From: Ascidiimonas sp046199005
Lineage (GTDB): Bacteria > Bacteroidota > Bacteroidia > Flavobacteriales > Flavobacteriaceae
Assembly: GCA_046199005.1 (NCBI GenBank)
Contig: CP176050.1
Coordinates: 3,100,001-3,164,000 of the forward strand
DNA length: 64,000 bases
Direction: 5' to 3'
Shown piece by piece: positions 41,565 through 51,700 of the stretch; the first letter of the stretch is position 1, and the number at the start of each line of letters is the position of its first letter. Below the pieces are notes generated by a model. The model was not told the origin of the DNA. It ran no database searches and saw only the letters and a program-made list of their open reading frames with translations. The position numbers and the translations under genes are program-made.

Positions 41565-44017
41565 GCTCGATTTCTTTTAAATACTCTTTTTATTCTTTTC
41601 AACAATGATGTATTATTGCCGTCTTCGTGATAACTATTTCCATAGGCACCACCGTATCCGTAGCCGTAGCCATAATCGTAACCGTAGCCATATTGGGATT
41701 TATGTCTGTAGTCGTTAAGTACAAAACTTAGATTGGTAACCTCTCCCCGCTTGTACTTATCATTAATATGGTTAAGCATTCCTTTCTTGGTTCTTCCCTG
41801 CCTGATGATATATATGGTAGCATCTGCATAACTCGATAGTTCAATAGCATCGGCAACTAATCCCAACGGAGGCGTATCAAAAATGATATAATCGTACTCT
41901 TTTTTCAGTTCATCAACAAACTTTTTCATCTCTTCGCTAATGATGAGTTCCGCTGGATTTGGAGGTACTGGTCCGGATGTAATAACATCCATATTTTCAA
42001 ATCGTGTTTGCTGAACAATATCTTTCAGGTTTGCTCCTTCAGCCAAATAACTAACAACTCCTTTTGAGTTGTTGATTTCAAAGTCACCGTATATTTTGGG
42101 CTTACGAAGATCCAGACCTACTAATACCGTTTTTTTTCCGCTCAACGCAAACACAGAAGCGATATTGATAGAACAAAATGTTTTTCCCTCACCACTTATG
42201 GAAGAAGTGACCATAAGTATCTTACTTCCCTCCAAGGCCTTGCTCCTGTAATAATATTGCAGACTACTACGGATTGCTCTAAAGGCTTCTGAAACAGCTG
42301 ACCTGGGTTGATCAAAAACCGCTAGATTTCCTTTTAGCATACTTCTTCCAACTACTCCTAAAACGGATATACTTGAGAGTTGTTCAATTTCATGTGTACT
42401 TCGAATATTTTGGTCTGCAAAAGAAATCCCCATGATCACCAGTGTTGGGATCGTTAACCCAATCAAAAGAGCGATCAGATAATTTTTGGGCGGGTTGGGA
42501 GATATTGGTGATTGCTTCAGGTTAGTTGCCGGATCAAGTACTCTAACATCAGAAACATTAGCAGCTTTCACGATGCCAGCCTCATTTCGCTTCTCCAGAA
42601 GCATGCTATAAGAAGCCTCACTTAGTTTGTAACTTCGCTCAATATTAAAAAGTTCCTGTTCTTCTGCCGGTAATTTATTGAATTCATAATTCATGCGTGC
42701 GATCTGCCTGTCAACACTTTCCATTTCGATATTGATCTTTGCTTTAGCACTTGATATACTTTGGAACAAAACACTTTTGAGAGCATCTATTTCCCTATCA
42801 ATCTGCTCGTAAAACACAGGGTTTTTTACTTTCGACTGCAGATTTGATCGTTGAATAGAAAGATTAACTATCTCTGAAACACTTTTAACAAGATTCGGAT
42901 CTTCTAAACCAGAAGCCGCCGGTGCAGGCAGGTCTGAGTAATCCTGGCTACTCCTTAAATAATTCTCCAGTTGATTAAGATAGGCTAGTTTTATACCTAT
43001 CGCATTTTTTTGGGTATCCAATTCCGACATTTTATCAAAGATGGAACTACCTTGCGTAGAGAGGTCAAATATTTGATTTTTCTGTCGAAAATTTTTAAGT
43101 CGGTTCTCATCTTGTTTGAGTGAATCAGATACCCCTTTAATACGTTTGTCGATAAAAGCGATTGTATTGGTCGCAAACTGATTTTTCTGATTCAACTGCT
43201 TTAAACTTAAAATGTCTACCGTGGTGTTTAAGTAGTCTGCCAGCAGATCTCTGTTTGCCCCTATCTTACTTAAGACAAGCATAGAAGCACCTTTGGTTTT
43301 TAGACTTACGCGTACATCCCGGTAATTATTGATCTCTTGATTGATGTCTGTGAATTCAATAAAATACTCAGCTCCTTTGGTCGGTGTTAGCTCTTCCCTT
43401 TTTTCGATGATAAAATCGAAAAATGCTGTTTTTACTGGTGTTCCGATCTTATACGATTGCTTAAATGTTTCTGGCACATTTATGTTTACTATGGATGGTT
43501 CTATGTAATTGATGATCCTGGCCTCGGGATTATCTAATTGATAAGAAAGTTCAAAAGACTCTTCATCTATGAATTTGACCTTAACTGGAACATTGAGCAA
43601 TTGTGATCCACTTTCGTTCAACATCACCTTAAAAGGGGTATTTGTATGCACATCTTCAAGTCTGAACGGTCCTTGTACTTTGTAATGAATATACAACTGA
43701 AGTAAACGCACGACCTCTTCGTTATGTGCTCTTGACCCTAGTATTGTTCTTATGGTTTCAACCTTATCACTCGCACCTCCCCAGTTAAAGGTTAGATTGA
43801 GCGTACTGGTAAAAAATGGATTCTGTTCTTCCTTGATAGTGATAAGTGTCTCAAGTTTGTAAAGTCTTTCTGCTCTTAAATTAATGTAATATGCAATACC
43901 GAGTGCAACGGCAATACAGGCTAAAATGATATACCAGTATCTTAAAGCACGAAGTATAAATCCTTTAAAATCAAAGGAACTTTGAAGTTTTCTTATATCA
44001 AGTTCGTTTTCCAGCAT
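41561..44017 (-). CDS. Polysaccharide copolymerase/BY-kinase (Wzc-like)
   Basis: The 818-residue inner-membrane protein has a Wzz/GNVR chain-length domain. The first helix is about residues 21-41; a long periplasmic coiled region follows and the second helix is about 505-525. A C-terminal bacterial tyrosine kinase carries Walker A SSISGEGKTFCSINI, Walker A' TVLVGLDLRKP and Walker B IIFDTPPLGL. The tail is a Tyr/Gly cluster (QYGYGYDYGYGYGYGG), the usual autophosphorylation site. It drives polymer export with the Wza-like protein encoded upstream (7 bp gap). Confidence 0.95.
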   Translation of the reverse strand: MLENELDIRKLQSSFDFKGFILRALRYWYIILACIAVALGIAYYINLRAERLYKLETLITIKEEQNPFFTSTLNLTFNWGGASDKVETIRTILGSRAHNEEVVRLLQLYIHYKVQGPFRLEDVHTNTPFKVMLNESGSQLLNVPVKVKFIDEESFELSYQLDNPEARIINYIEPSIVNINVPETFKQSYKIGTPVKTAFFDFIIEKREELTPTKGAEYFIEFTDINQEINNYRDVRVSLKTKGASMLVLSKIGANRDLLADYLNTTVDILSLKQLNQKNQFATNTIAFIDKRIKGVSDSLKQDENRLKNFRQKNQIFDLSTQGSSIFDKMSELDTQKNAIGIKLAYLNQLENYLRSSQDYSDLPAPAASGLEDPNLVKSVSEIVNLSIQRSNLQSKVKNPVFYEQIDREIDALKSVLFQSISSAKAKINIEMESVDRQIARMNYEFNKLPAEEQELFNIERSYKLSEASYSMLLEKRNEAGIVKAANVSDVRVLDPATNLKQSPISPNPPKNYLIALLIGLTIPTLVIMGISFADQNIRSTHEIEQLSSISVLGVVGRSMLKGNLAVFDQPRSAVSEAFRAIRSSLQYYYRSKALEGSKILMVTSSISGEGKTFCSINIASVFALSGKKTVLVGLDLRKPKIYGDFEINNSKGVVSYLAEGANLKDIVQQTRFENMDVITSGPVPPNPAELIISEEMKKFVDELKKEYDYIIFDTPPLGLVADAIELSSYADATIYIIRQGRTKKGMLNHINDKYKRGEVTNLSFVLNDYRHKSQYGYGYDYGYGYGYGGAYGNSYHEDGNNTSLLKRIKRVFKRNRA

Positions 44018-44024
44018 AATTTAA

Positions 44025-44822
44025 TTATAGGTTTCTGATCAACAAAACCGTACTCGTAATAATTGATACTATAGATAGCACGGTGGTGAGTGTTTGCGTA
44101 CCAGTGGTACCAACACCCCATGACTTTTGTTGGAGGGGCTTTATATAAATCATATCATTAGGAAGTATGTAAAAATAAGGAGATGTCAATAAGTTTTTGT
44201 CTGTGAGGTCTACATGATGTATTCGCTTTCCTTCGGGATATTGCCTTATGATGAGTACATCTTCCCGATCACCGGTTACAAGCGCATCACCAGCATTGGC
44301 TATCGCTTCCAATACATTTACCCGTTCTTGAAAAAGCACATTGTTTCCGGGATTAGTGACTTCTCCAAGGACACTGTAATTAAGTCCTGCGAGTTTCACA
44401 GTAACAAAAACATTAGATGATTTATTCAGATAGTTTTCCAGCAAACTTTTTTCAATTTTCTGCCTTACCTCATCTGCTGTAAAACCCAAAACATTAAGTT
44501 CATTAAGAATAGGAAGCCTGATATTACCGTGAACATCTACAATATACCCTGTAAAATATAAACCTCCGTTGTTAATCACATTAGCTTGCTGATCTGATTC
44601 AGTAACATTGAACATAGAGACCAACTCTGGCTCTGATGCCTTAATGTCTATATATAAAATATCATTTACCTGTATCTTATAAGGCTTTGACATTTCCTCC
44701 AAAGAACCATCTACACGTTCTTTACCATCCTTATCCTGAAGATAGATAAGCTTTTTATTAGGAATGCACGACTGTAAGAGTAAAAGCAAGCAAAGGCTGC
44801 AAAAAAACGGTCGAAATCTCAT
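44025..44822 (-). CDS. Polysaccharide export lipoprotein (Wza-like)
   Basis: The 265-residue outer-membrane lipoprotein (lipobox LLQSC) has a Poly_export (PES) domain, YKIQVNDILYIDIKASEPEL, and an SLBB domain (LAGLNYSVLGEVTNPGNNV, NVLEAIANAGD). A C-terminal hydrophobic stretch (about residues 240-262) sits in place of Wza's amphipathic helix, a feature common in Bacteroidota. It is the first gene of a three-gene operon with the copolymerase and the sugar transferase. No flippase, polymerase or sugar-nucleotide genes adjoin. Confidence 0.93.
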   Translation of the reverse strand: MRFRPFFCSLCLLLLLQSCIPNKKLIYLQDKDGKERVDGSLEEMSKPYKIQVNDILYIDIKASEPELVSMFNVTESDQQANVINNGGLYFTGYIVDVHGNIRLPILNELNVLGFTADEVRQKIEKSLLENYLNKSSNVFVTVKLAGLNYSVLGEVTNPGNNVLFQERVNVLEAIANAGDALVTGDREDVLIIRQYPEGKRIHHVDLTDKNLLTSPYFYILPNDMIYIKPLQQKSWGVGTTGTQTLTTVLSIVSIITSTVLLIRNL

Positions 44823-44923
44823 AGTAATGGGTTTAACAGCAAATATAGTTTTTTACTTAGCAATAATAAAACGATCTCTGGCGATATCTATTGGATTTGT
44901 GTTACTTTGCAAAAAAACTAAAA

Positions 44924-46786
44924 TTGAATTATCTGTCGGTTGAAAATATTTCAAAATCTTATGGAGAACGCGTATTGTTCTCTAATATTTCTTTCGGAAT
45001 AAATAAAGATCAGAAGATCGCATTTGTTGCAAAAAATGGTACCGGAAAAACATCACTATTAAATATTATCACAGGCGCAGATCTTCCGGATAACGGTCAA
45101 GTAATTATGCGAAAGGGATTGCAGATGTCGTTTCTTCCTCAAGAACCAAATCTTGATACCACACTTACCGTTGAAGAAACCATTTTTGCCTCCGACAATA
45201 AAATCCTTAAAATTATCAAGGCTTACGAGCTAGCCTTAAAAAATCCTGATGACGCTGAGAACTACCAAAAAGCTTTTGAGCAAATGGAGATCCATCAGGC
45301 GTGGGATTTTGAAACCCAGTATAAACAGATCCTTTTTAAACTAAAGCTTCAGGATCTGGAACAAGAAGTAAGTGCACTTTCTGGAGGGCAAAAAAAGAGA
45401 TTAGCTCTTGCGAGTATCTTGATCAACAAGCCGGATTTACTTATACTGGATGAACCTACGAACCATCTTGATCTTGAAATGATCGAATGGCTGGAGAGCT
45501 ATTTCTCAAAGGAGAATATTACACTTTTTATGGTAACGCATGACCGGTACTTTCTCGAAAGAGTTTGCAATGAGATCATAGAACTGGATGCCGGCACCCT
45601 ATACACCTACAAAGGAAATTATTCTTACTATCTCGATAAGAAGGATGCCCGAATTGAAGCGGAGAAGGCCTCGGTAGACAAAGCTAAAAATCTATATTCT
45701 AAAGAATTAGAATGGATGCGGCGACAACCAAAAGCAAGAACCACCAAATCAAAAAGCCGAATCGACGATTTTTACGAGATTAAAGAGCGAGCTCATAAAA
45801 GAAGAAAAGAGCATCAGGTACAGCTAGAAATCAACATGGAAAGACTTGGCAGTAAGATCGTCGAGTTTCATAATGTATCTAAATCATTTCCTGATAAACA
45901 GATACTAAATAAGTTCAATTATAACTTTAAAAAAGGAGAACGAGTTGGCATTATTGGCAAGAATGGCACCGGAAAAACTACTTTTTTAAATCTGCTTACG
46001 GGTGCTATTACCCCGGATACTGGTAAAATCATTATTGGAGAAACCATACGATTTGGTTATTACACCCAGAAAGGAATTCAGATTAAACCCGGGCAAAAGG
46101 TAATAGAAGTTATTAAAGAATTTGGAGAATATATTCCGCTTTCAAAAGGAAAACAAATCTCGGCATCCCAGTTGCTGGAACGATTTATGTTTGATCGAAA
46201 AAAACAATATGATTTTGTTGAAAAGCTAAGCGGTGGAGAGTTAAAAAGATTATACCTGTGTACAGTACTCATTCAGAATCCAAATTTTCTAATCCTGGAT
46301 GAGCCTACGAATGATCTCGATATCATTACCTTGAACGTTTTAGAATCGTTTCTGCTGGATTTCCCGGGATGTCTGGTAGTGGTCTCACATGATCGTTATT
46401 TTATGGATAAGATTACCGATCACTTGTTCGTATTCAGGGGCAATTCCCAAATTGATGATTTTCCGGGGAACTATTCCGATTTCAGATCCTATGAGGAGCA
46501 AAAACCTTCTGAAGTTATGAGCAAGGAGACGAAAACTGAAAAACCTCGATGGAAAAAAGATCAGAACACCGGACTCTCCTTTAATGAACAGAAAGCGTAC
46601 AATCGTTTGGAAAAAGAGATCAAGAAACTAGAAGAAAAGAAAAAAAATATTGAAGAATTATTTGCTTCCGGTACGCTAACGGGTGAAGAAATAGATCAAA
46701 AATCAAAAGAGCTACAGCAAACCATTGAGGCTATAGAACAAAAAACCGAGCAGTGGTTTGAACTTTCTATTAAGATGGAGGCATAA
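44924..46786 (+). CDS. ABC-F family ATPase
   Basis: No in-frame ATG lies near the start. TTG 44924 gives MNYLSVENISKSYG, the normal family N-terminus, and I use it. The 620-residue protein has two ABC domains (Walker A AKNGTGKTS and GKNGTGKTT; signatures LSGGQKKR and LSGGELKR; Walker B LLILDEPTNHLD and FLILDEPTNDLD) joined by a linker with RRQPKARTTKSKSR. A C-terminal coiled coil (about 555-620) resembles Uup. It acts on ribosomes, not on membrane transport. The methyltransferase gene follows 15 bp later. Confidence 0.93.
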   Translation: MNYLSVENISKSYGERVLFSNISFGINKDQKIAFVAKNGTGKTSLLNIITGADLPDNGQVIMRKGLQMSFLPQEPNLDTTLTVEETIFASDNKILKIIKAYELALKNPDDAENYQKAFEQMEIHQAWDFETQYKQILFKLKLQDLEQEVSALSGGQKKRLALASILINKPDLLILDEPTNHLDLEMIEWLESYFSKENITLFMVTHDRYFLERVCNEIIELDAGTLYTYKGNYSYYLDKKDARIEAEKASVDKAKNLYSKELEWMRRQPKARTTKSKSRIDDFYEIKERAHKRRKEHQVQLEINMERLGSKIVEFHNVSKSFPDKQILNKFNYNFKKGERVGIIGKNGTGKTTFLNLLTGAITPDTGKIIIGETIRFGYYTQKGIQIKPGQKVIEVIKEFGEYIPLSKGKQISASQLLERFMFDRKKQYDFVEKLSGGELKRLYLCTVLIQNPNFLILDEPTNDLDIITLNVLESFLLDFPGCLVVVSHDRYFMDKITDHLFVFRGNSQIDDFPGNYSDFRSYEEQKPSEVMSKETKTEKPRWKKDQNTGLSFNEQKAYNRLEKEIKKLEEKKKNIEELFASGTLTGEEIDQKSKELQQTIEAIEQKTEQWFELSIKMEA

Positions 46787-46801
46787 TTAACAGGAACTCA
46801 T

Positions 46802-47572
46802 TTGCAAACCATTGTTTCATATGTAAACTTCTTACTGCGTTCTGGTAATCACCATAGCGTACATTCTCCTTTTGTCTATAAATTAGTTACCCAATGTTTC
46901 TATGACAATTCCTTTTATGAGGGATACACACTGTTAAAAGCATATCGAAAAGACCTCCTTAGATCTAAAGAGGTAATTAAGATTACTGATTACGGTGCGG
47001 GTTCAAGGGTTTTTAAATCTGATGAACGTAAAATAAGTAAGTTAATTAAAACAGCAGGCATCAGTTTAAAACGTGCCTACCTGCTTCACAGACTTACCTT
47101 TTATTTGAACTGTGAAACTATTCTTGAATTAGGTACTTCGCTGGGTTTGGCATCTGTGGCCATGGCCGCGGCAAATACTAAGGCGAAAGTCACTACTGTT
47201 GAAGGGTGCGCTGAAACTGCAAGTAAAGCCGCAGAGCAAATGGAACGGTTTGGGATAACAAATTGTAAGGTCCTGAACAAAACCTTCGAAGAATTTTTTA
47301 GTACTGCAAAACTGCCTATTTACGATATGGTATATCTTGATGGGAATCACAAAAAAGAGTCTACATTAAAATACTTTGAGTCTTTGGTAGACTACGTTCA
47401 CAATGATAGTATTATGATATTAGACGATATACATTGGTCTCATGAAATGGAAGAAGCCTGGAATGAGATTCGTGAACACCCTAAAGTGACTGTATCTATC
47501 GACACCTACCAATGGGGGATTCTTTTTTTTAGGAAAGAACAGGTAAAAGAACATTTCATTATACGTATATAG
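46802..47572 (+). CDS. SAM-dependent methyltransferase, class I
   Basis: The start is a TTG at 46802; no ATG is suitable and the N-terminus (QTIVSYVNFLLRSG) looks natural. The 256-residue protein has an N-terminal extension with HHSVHSPFVYKLVTQCFYD, then the Rossmann fold: ILELGTSLGLASVAMAA (SAM motif I), VTTVEGCAETA and YDMVYLDGNHKK. This layout is close to the Methyltransf_24 (O-methyltransferase-like) group. The substrate is unknown. It follows the ABC-F gene closely and may share its transcript. Confidence 0.85.
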   Translation: MQTIVSYVNFLLRSGNHHSVHSPFVYKLVTQCFYDNSFYEGYTLLKAYRKDLLRSKEVIKITDYGAGSRVFKSDERKISKLIKTAGISLKRAYLLHRLTFYLNCETILELGTSLGLASVAMAAANTKAKVTTVEGCAETASKAAEQMERFGITNCKVLNKTFEEFFSTAKLPIYDMVYLDGNHKKESTLKYFESLVDYVHNDSIMILDDIHWSHEMEEAWNEIREHPKVTVSIDTYQWGILFFRKEQVKEHFIIRI

Positions 47573-47597
47573 CGATTAGCTTTTAACGTGAAAAGCG

Positions 47598-47605
47598 TAT
47601 TTTTG
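47598..47605 (+). promoter_or_regulatory. Possible promoter -7 box for the adenosyltransferase
   Basis: TATTTTTG fits TAnnTTTG about 133 bp upstream of the start codon. It implies a long leader with a GGGTGC...ACCC hairpin. Confidence 0.4.
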
Positions 47606-47737
47606 CAGTCATATTACCTTATTAAGGGTGCTTTTTTACCCGTGAGCCTTCTTTTCATTTCAAGGGAATACAATAGATAGGGCTGAAATATAAAGTTAGT
47701 ATTAATAAAGGTCGTTGATGACCTGTAAAGAATTGCA

Positions 47738-48313
47738 ATGAAAATTTATACAAAAACAGGAGATAAAGGTACTACCGCTCTTTTTGGTGGTACGAGAGTT
47801 CCAAAGCATCATATTAGGATAGACAGCTACGGAACCGTAGACGAATTGAATTCATGGATCGGGCTTATCAGAGATCAGCAAATCGATGAACGCACTCAAA
47901 GTATACTCATCGAAATACAGGATAGATTATTTACGGTTGGTGCTATTTTAGCTACCGATCCGGAAAAAGCAATTTTAAAAAGTGGTAAAGAGCGGCTTAA
48001 TATTCCTAAGATAAGTGAAGAAGATATTGTACTTCTTGAAACAGAAATAGATCAGATGAACGACCACTTACCACCTATGACTCATTTTATTCTACCTGGA
48101 GGACATCAAGCCGTGTCATTCTGTCATATCACACGTTGTGTTTGCAGGCGAGCTGAGCGAATGTCTACAGAACTTCATGAAAATGAGCCTTTTGACGATA
48201 GAGTTCTTAAATATCTAAACCGCTTATCGGATTATTTTTTTGTGTTGGCACGGAAATTGTCACATGATCTGCAAGCAACAGAAATAAAATGGATTCCGAA
48301 AAAAGAATCCTAA
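47738..48313 (+). CDS. Cob(I)alamin adenosyltransferase, PduO type
   Basis: The 191-residue enzyme attaches the adenosyl group of ATP to cob(I)alamin. It has the PduO-type N-terminus MKIYTKTGDKGTTALFGG, DSYGTVDELNSWIG, and the helix motif CRRAERMSTEL with LNRLSDYFFVLAR. No corrinoid biosynthesis genes are near, so it may serve scavenged cobalamin for adenosylcobalamin-dependent enzymes such as methylmalonyl-CoA mutase. A leader of about 130 nt precedes it. Confidence 0.95.
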   Translation: MKIYTKTGDKGTTALFGGTRVPKHHIRIDSYGTVDELNSWIGLIRDQQIDERTQSILIEIQDRLFTVGAILATDPEKAILKSGKERLNIPKISEEDIVLLETEIDQMNDHLPPMTHFILPGGHQAVSFCHITRCVCRRAERMSTELHENEPFDDRVLKYLNRLSDYFFVLARKLSHDLQATEIKWIPKKES

Positions 48314-48422
48314 ATTTTTGTGATCAAATTAGAAAAAAACCTTTTTTTGATTCGTTTTTATCATTTTTTTCACTATTCTGTTGACGTTCTTGCAAATTGT
48401 GTTTAAATAATATATTTTTTAC

Positions 48423-48452
48423 TTGACTTTTTCACATAAAAATTTATTTTTG
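48423..48452 (+). promoter_or_regulatory. Flavobacterial promoter for the DUF2795 gene
   Basis: TTGAC (48423-48427) and TATTTTTG (48445-48452) are separated so that TTG and the -7 box are 19 bp apart, as in the Bacteroidota -33/-7 consensus. The start codon is 24 bp downstream. Confidence 0.75.
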
Positions 48453-48476
48453 CAGAAATTTAAAACCGTGTAGCAC

Positions 48477-48698
48477 ATGTATTGGACCTTAGAACTTGCA
48501 TCCTATCTTAGTGATGCGCCCTGGCCTGCGACTAAAGATGAATTGATAGATTATTCTATCAGAACAGGTGCTCCGTTGGAGGTTGTAGAAAATCTCCAGT
48601 CTATGGAAGATGAAGGAGAAATATATGAATCAATTGAGGAAATATGGCCTGATTATCCTACAGAAGAAGATTATCTTTGGAATGAGGATGAATATTAA
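48477..48698 (+). CDS. DUF2795 protein
   Basis: The 73-residue acidic protein reads MYWTLELASYLSDAPWPATKDELIDYSIR, then VVENLQSMEDEGEIYESIEEIWPDYP. This is a full-length DUF2795, a small helical family near-universal in Flavobacteriia. Its function is unknown; the dense acidic C-terminus could mimic nucleic acid or bind a basic partner. It has its own strong promoter and a terminator before secA, suggesting high, independent expression. Confidence 0.9.
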   Translation: MYWTLELASYLSDAPWPATKDELIDYSIRTGAPLEVVENLQSMEDEGEIYESIEEIWPDYPTEEDYLWNEDEY

Positions 48699-48722
48699 CA
48701 GGCATTAACACTATTAAAAAGG

Positions 48723-48749
48723 AAAAGTCTCAGTCGAGGCTTTTTTTTT
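48723..48749 (+). terminator. Terminator between the DUF2795 gene and secA
   Basis: AAGTCTC and GAGGCTT pair (one G-T) around AGTC, followed by a long T run. Confidence 0.7.
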
Positions 48750-48785
48750 GCTTAATTTTGAACTTTAGAATTACATTAAAAAATT

Positions 48786-51700
48786 ATGAGTTTATTAAAT
48801 TCTGTTATCAAATTATTTGTTGGTGACAAGGCGAAGAAAGACATCAAAGAACTACAACCTTTAGTAGATAAAATAAAGTCTTTTGAAAATGTGCTTTCCG
48901 CTTTAACAAATGACGAACTGCGTGCCAAAACGAACGAATTCAAAAACAAGATAGAAGAAGCCCGTAAATCTTTTAATCAAGAGATTGAAGCATTAAAAGA
49001 AGAAGCTGCGGCCTCTGATGATATCGACCGAAAAGAAGATATCTACACCGAAATTGATGCCAAAGAGAAGGAATCTTATGAAGCAATAGAAAAGGTTTTG
49101 GAAGATTTACTCCCTGAGGCTTTTGCAGTAATGAAAGAAACCGCTAAAAGGTTTAAAGAAAATGAAACCATCATAGTTGAAGCAACAGCTTTCGACCGAG
49201 AATTAACTGGAACAAAAGATTTTGTCTCCCTTGATGGGGATAAGGCGGTTTGGAAAAATTCATGGGATGCTGCAGGAAAAGAAGTTACCTGGGATATGGT
49301 ACACTACGATGTTCAGCTAATAGGTGGTATCGTGCTACATCAAGGTAAAATAGCCGAAATGATGACAGGAGAAGGTAAAACACTTGTGGCTACGCTTCCT
49401 GTGTACCTTAACGCATTGACTGGTAATGGTGTGCACTTGGTAACGGTAAACGACTATTTGGCAAAAAGAGATAGTGCCTGGATGGCGCCGCTTTTTAATT
49501 TTCATGGGTTGACCGTAGATTGTATAGACTACCACCAGCCTAACTCAGACGCGAGAAGAAAAGCCTACGAATCTGATATTACATATGGTACCAATAATGA
49601 ATTTGGTTTCGATTATCTTAGAGACAACATGGCGCATTCTCCTAAAGACCTTGTTCAGCGAAAACACAATTTTGCGATCGTAGATGAGGTAGATTCTGTG
49701 CTTATTGATGATGCACGAACACCTTTAATCATTTCCGGAGCCGTGCCACAGGGAGACCGTCACGAATTTAATGAGTTAAAACCCAAGGTTGCCGATATTG
49801 TTAGCAAACAACGACAATATCTTACCGGTGTCCTTGCAGAAGCTAAAAAGCTCATTAAAGCTGGAGATACCAAAGAAGGTGGGTTGCTATTGCTCAGAGT
49901 GCATCGCGGATTGCCCAAAAACAAAGCTTTAATTAAGTTTTTAAGTGAGGAAGGCGTTAAACAGCTGCTCCAAAAAACAGAGAACTTCTATATGCAGGAT
50001 AACAACCGTGAAATGCCTACGGTTGATGCTGAGTTACTTTTTGTAATTGAAGAAAAAAACAATCAGATCGAACTCACAGATAAAGGTATTGAATATCTCT
50101 CTGGTGATACCGACCCCGATTTCTTTGTAATGCCGGATGTTGGTTCTGAAATTGCGAAAATAGAAAACAAAGGGCTTCCCATTGAAGAAGAAGCCGAACT
50201 CAAAGAAAAGCTCTTTAACGAATTCAGCGTTAAGAGCGAGCGCATTCATACCCTCAACCAACTATTGAAAGCTTATACAGTCTTTGAAAAAGATGTGGAG
50301 TATGTGGTTATGGACAACAAGGTGATGATCGTTGATGAACAAACTGGCCGAATCATGGATGGCAGGCGATATTCAGATGGTCTTCACCAGGCAATTGAAG
50401 CCAAAGAGAATGTAAAAATCGAAGCTGCTACGCAAACCTTCGCAACCGTTACCCTACAAAATTACTTTAGAATGTACTCTAAGTTGGCAGGTATGACCGG
50501 TACGGCGGTCACAGAAGCTGGTGAGTTTTGGGAAATCTATAAGCTAGATGTAATTGAGATCCCCACCAACAGACCCATTGCTCGAAAAGACAAAGAAGAT
50601 CTTATCTATAAAACCAAGAGAGAAAAGTACAATGCGGTAATTGAAGAAATCGATCGCCTGGTAAAACAAGGACGACCCGTATTGGTAGGTACAACTTCCG
50701 TTGAAATCTCAGAATTGCTGAGTAGAACGCTTACGATACGTAAAATCCCTCACAACGTCTTGAACGCAAAATTACATAAGAAAGAAGCAGATATCGTAGC
50801 TGAAGCAGGAAATCCGGGAGTGGTTACTATTGCAACCAACATGGCTGGTAGAGGTACAGATATTAAGCTCTCTGATGAAGTGAAGGCCGCAGGAGGTCTT
50901 GCAATCATTGGTACCGAGAGACATGATTCCAGACGTGTAGACAGGCAGCTGCGGGGTAGATCTGGCCGTCAGGGAGATCCCGGGAGTTCACAGTTTTACG
51001 TTTCTCTTGAAGATAACCTCATGCGTCTTTTTGGGTCTGACCGGGTAGCGAAAATGATGGATAGAATGGGACTGGAAGAAGGTGAAGTTATCCAGCATTC
51101 CATGATGACCAAGTCTATTGAACGTGCACAGAAAAAAGTAGAAGAAAATAACTTCGGTGTTCGTAAAAGGCTTTTGGAGTATGACGATGTAATGAATGCT
51201 CAACGAGAAGTAGTCTATAAGAGAAGAAGACACGCCTTGCAGGGAGAAAGATTAAGAGTGGATATCGCCAATATGATTTTTGATACCTGTGAATTAATCG
51301 CTGAAACCAATAAACAGGCGAATGATTTTAAAAATCTGGAATTTGAACTCATTAAATATTTTTCTATCACCTCTCCCGTCTCAGAAGAGGAATTTGGCAA
51401 AATACCAGTTACAGAACTCACTTCAAAGATCTATAAGGCTGCGTTAGAACAATACGAACTGAAAACAGAGCGCAATGCGAAATCAGCCTTTCCTGTTATC
51501 AAAAGTGTATATGAAAATCAGGGAGATCGTTTCGAACGCATAGTAGTTCCGTTCACCGATGGTACCAAGTCACTAAATATTGTCACCAACCTCAAAGAGG
51601 CATATGAGAGTAACGGAAAACAACTGGTGGCAGATTTTGAAAAAAATATTACGCTTGCGATCATTGATGAAGAATGGAAAACGCACTTGCGTAAAATGGA

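Noticed and set aside
47620..47700. TPP riboswitch-like words (GGGTGC...ACCCGTGAGCC...AAGGGAA) before the adenosyltransferase
   Set aside because: The CTGAGA and CTGATCTGG-TAATGCCAGCG elements needed for ligand binding are missing, and no cobalamin riboswitch consensus is visible either.
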